Of a stretch of 64,000 bases of DNA, positions 62,359 through 64,000 are shown piece by piece. The position numbers and the translations under genes are program-made. Source of the stretch: Candidatus Nanopelagicales bacterium (GTDB lineage Bacteria > Actinomycetota > Actinomycetes > S36-B12 > UBA5976); the NCBI GenBank assembly GCA_030157865.1, contig JAOATY010000010.1, positions 1-64,000 of the forward strand, read 5' to 3'. Every line of letters begins with the position of its first letter. The first letter of the stretch is position 1. The notes beneath the pieces are model-generated. The model searched no databases. It was given only the letters and a program-made list of their open reading frames with translations, and had not been told where the DNA came from.

Positions 62359-64000
62359 CTATTCGGCCCGAAGAAGTGGTCGCAAAATGTCCAAAATTGA
62401 AGCGTCCTCGATAGTGCTTGGGATATCCACGTGTTTTCCGTCGGCGATTCCACGCATGGTCTTGCGAAGTACCTTGCCAGACCGAGTCTTTGGAAGCCCT
62501 GGAACAATCACTACTTCGTTTAAGGCAGCTACCGGCCCAACTTCTTTTCGAACCAATGCCACGATTTGTTTACGTAATTCTTCGGCATCAACTTGAGCGC
62601 CGGCCTTAAGTACTACGAACGCTTTTGGAATCTGACCCTTGATTGCATCTGCGACACCGATCACCGCACACTCCGCTACCAACTCATGTGTTGCGACAAC
62701 TGCTTCGAGTGAACCTGTGCTCAGGCGATGTCCAGCAACGTTGATTACATCGTCTGTGCGTCCCATGATGTAGACGTATCCGTCTTCATCAATGTAGCCA
62801 CCGTCACCACTGGCATACATACCTGGGAAAACAGTTAGATAGGAATCGATGTACCGCTGGTCATCTCCCCAAAGCGTGGGCAAAGTTCCAGGCGGCAACG
62901 GCAACGTGATCGCAATGTTGCCTTCCGTTCCAGGTGGCAATTCCTTGCCTGATTCATCAAGCACCTTTATGTCGTAGCCAGGAATCGCAACTGTTGGTGA
63001 GCCTGGTTTGATTGGCATTGGTTCAAGTCCGCGCAAGTTAGAAGCAATTGGCCAGCCCGTTTCGGTTTGCCACCAGTTATCGATTACTGGCACACCTAGA
63101 TTTTCAGTTGCCCAATGGTAAGTGTCAGGATCCAGACGCTCGCCAGCAAGAAACAGGTTTTCAAACTTTGAAAGATCGGTCTTCTTAATGAAATCTCCGT
63201 TGTAATCTTCTTTTCGGATTGCGCGGATTGCAGTTGGCGCTGTGAACAATCCTTTAACGCCATACTTTTCAATAACTCGCCAAAAAGTTCCAGCATCTGG
63301 TGTGCCAACTGGCTTGCCTTCAAAAACAATGGTTGTTGCGCCAGCAAACAAAGGTGCATAAACAATGTAGGAATGACCAACTACCCAGCCAACATCTGAA
63401 GCGGACCACCACATGTCGCCAGCTTCGATGTTGTAAACATTCTTCATAGACCAAGTAAGTGCAACGGCATGTCCACCGTTATCGCGAACAATACCTTTAG
63501 GTTTTCCAGTTGTGCCAGATGTGTACAAAATGTAAAGCGGATCCGTTGCTGCAACTGACACACATTCAGCAGGCTCAGCCATGGCCATTGCGTCTTTCCA
63601 GTCCATATCAAGTGGACCAAGTTCGACTGGATGCTGTTCGCGCTGCAAAATGATGCAGCGACTTGGCTTATGTGTTGCAAGGGCAATCGATTCATCGAGC
63701 ATGGGTTTATATTCAACAATTCGAGTGGGTTCTAAACCGCACGATGCCGAGACAATTACTTTTGGTTTCGCATCATCAATTCTTGCTGCTAGTTCTGCCG
63801 GAGCAAATCCACCAAAGACAACGGAATGAACTGCGCCCAATCTGGCACAAGCCAGCATGGCGATTAAGGCTTCAGGAACCATCGGCATATAGATAACTAC
63901 CCGGTCCCCTTTTACAACTCCTGCCATTCGCAGAGCACCAGCAAATCGCGCAGTCTTTTCAAGCATTTGGGCATAGGTCAGGATTGAAGATTTACCAGTG
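62359..64000 (-). CDS. prpE: propionyl-CoA synthetase, C-terminal part (5' end outside window)
   Basis: Acyl-CoA synthetase (ANL superfamily) making propionyl-CoA from propionate, ATP and CoA. The reading frame is open to the right edge; about 546 residues are visible, and roughly 80-90 are missing compared with PrpE. YTSGTTGKPKGIVRDNGGHAVAL (P-loop plus PrpE-type RDNGGH), DNWWQTETGWPI and GRTDDVINVAGHRLSTG are present. The catalytic lysine lies in LPKTRSGKVLRKTM. Acetyl-CoA synthetase is the alternative, but RDNGGH favours propionate. Confidence 0.9.
   Translation of the reverse strand, partial: TGKSSILTYAQMLEKTARFAGALRMAGVVKGDRVVIYMPMVPEALIAMLACARLGAVHSVVFGGFAPAELAARIDDAKPKVIVSASCGLEPTRIVEYKPMLDESIALATHKPSRCIILQREQHPVELGPLDMDWKDAMAMAEPAECVSVAATDPLYILYTSGTTGKPKGIVRDNGGHAVALTWSMKNVYNIEAGDMWWSASDVGWVVGHSYIVYAPLFAGATTIVFEGKPVGTPDAGTFWRVIEKYGVKGLFTAPTAIRAIRKEDYNGDFIKKTDLSKFENLFLAGERLDPDTYHWATENLGVPVIDNWWQTETGWPIASNLRGLEPMPIKPGSPTVAIPGYDIKVLDESGKELPPGTEGNIAITLPLPPGTLPTLWGDDQRYIDSYLTVFPGMYASGDGGYIDEDGYVYIMGRTDDVINVAGHRLSTGSLEAVVATHELVAECAVIGVADAIKGQIPKAFVVLKAGAQVDAEELRKQIVALVRKEVGPVAALNEVVIVPGLPKTRSGKVLRKTMRGIADGKHVDIPSTIEDASILDILRPLLRAE

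Overview
The window looks like chromosomal DNA from a free-living actinobacterium of moderate G+C content (a little under half by eye), perhaps a small-genome planktonic lineage. The lineage call rests on family content: a HGxxPAAW-type membrane peptide and a trp-operon membrane protein next to trpE, a PriA-type HisA, the mraZ-to-divIVA (wag31) division cluster with sepF, a DUF3040 protein, and the DUF6504/SAV_6107-HEPN/DnaE2 neighbourhood. MurE carries the DNPR motif, so the wall is predicted to be meso-diaminopimelate type. I see no tRNA or rRNA gene, IS element, phage gene or CRISPR array.

Layout. (1) 1-13129, minus strand: a DsbA-like gene start, then amino-acid biosynthesis, read hisD-C-B-H-priA-F-I, trpE, two small membrane proteins, a two-component system, trpC-B-A. 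The response regulator and kinase sit inside the trp series. (2) 13174-19578: ybaK (plus), then dnaE, and an lspA-rluD unit behind a DksA/TraR protein with a long Lys/Ala/Pro-rich tail. (3) 19579-23313: ileS (plus) behind a T-box leader whose 3' end looks translational. (4) 23322-41557, minus: mraZ, rsmH, ftsL-like, ftsI, murE, murF, mraY, murD, ftsW, murG, murC, ftsQ, ftsZ, pgeF, yggS, sepF, yggT, divIVA. A long hairpin lies between mraZ and rsmH. (5) 41795-43538: three separate minus-strand genes. (6) 43656-49279, minus: a translesion-synthesis operon (DUF6504, HEPN protein, DnaE2, DinB) behind a perfect LexA-type SOS box. (7) 49352-59976: two outward-reading arms that look like an amine/polyamine catabolic island. 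The left arm has a FAD amine oxidoreductase, a cysteine hydrolase and an HDAC-fold deacetylase. The right arm has an Lrp/AsnC regulator, an omega-aminotransferase, a flavin split-barrel protein, a second FAD oxidoreductase and two EamA transporters. An aldehyde dehydrogenase lies between them. TGCGAA-type repeats mark both control regions. (8) 60015-64000: a glutaryl-CoA dehydrogenase-like gene under two identical palindromes, a TM2 protein, a Pr6Pr-like membrane protein and the 3' part of prpE.

The most interesting points are regulatory: the SOS-controlled mutasome operon with a 30-bp repeat in its first gene, the helically phased repeats of the amine island, the ileS T-box, the hairpin before rsmH, and the two-component system inside the trp operon. 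The island's substrate is inferred from gene families and is not proven by sequence.
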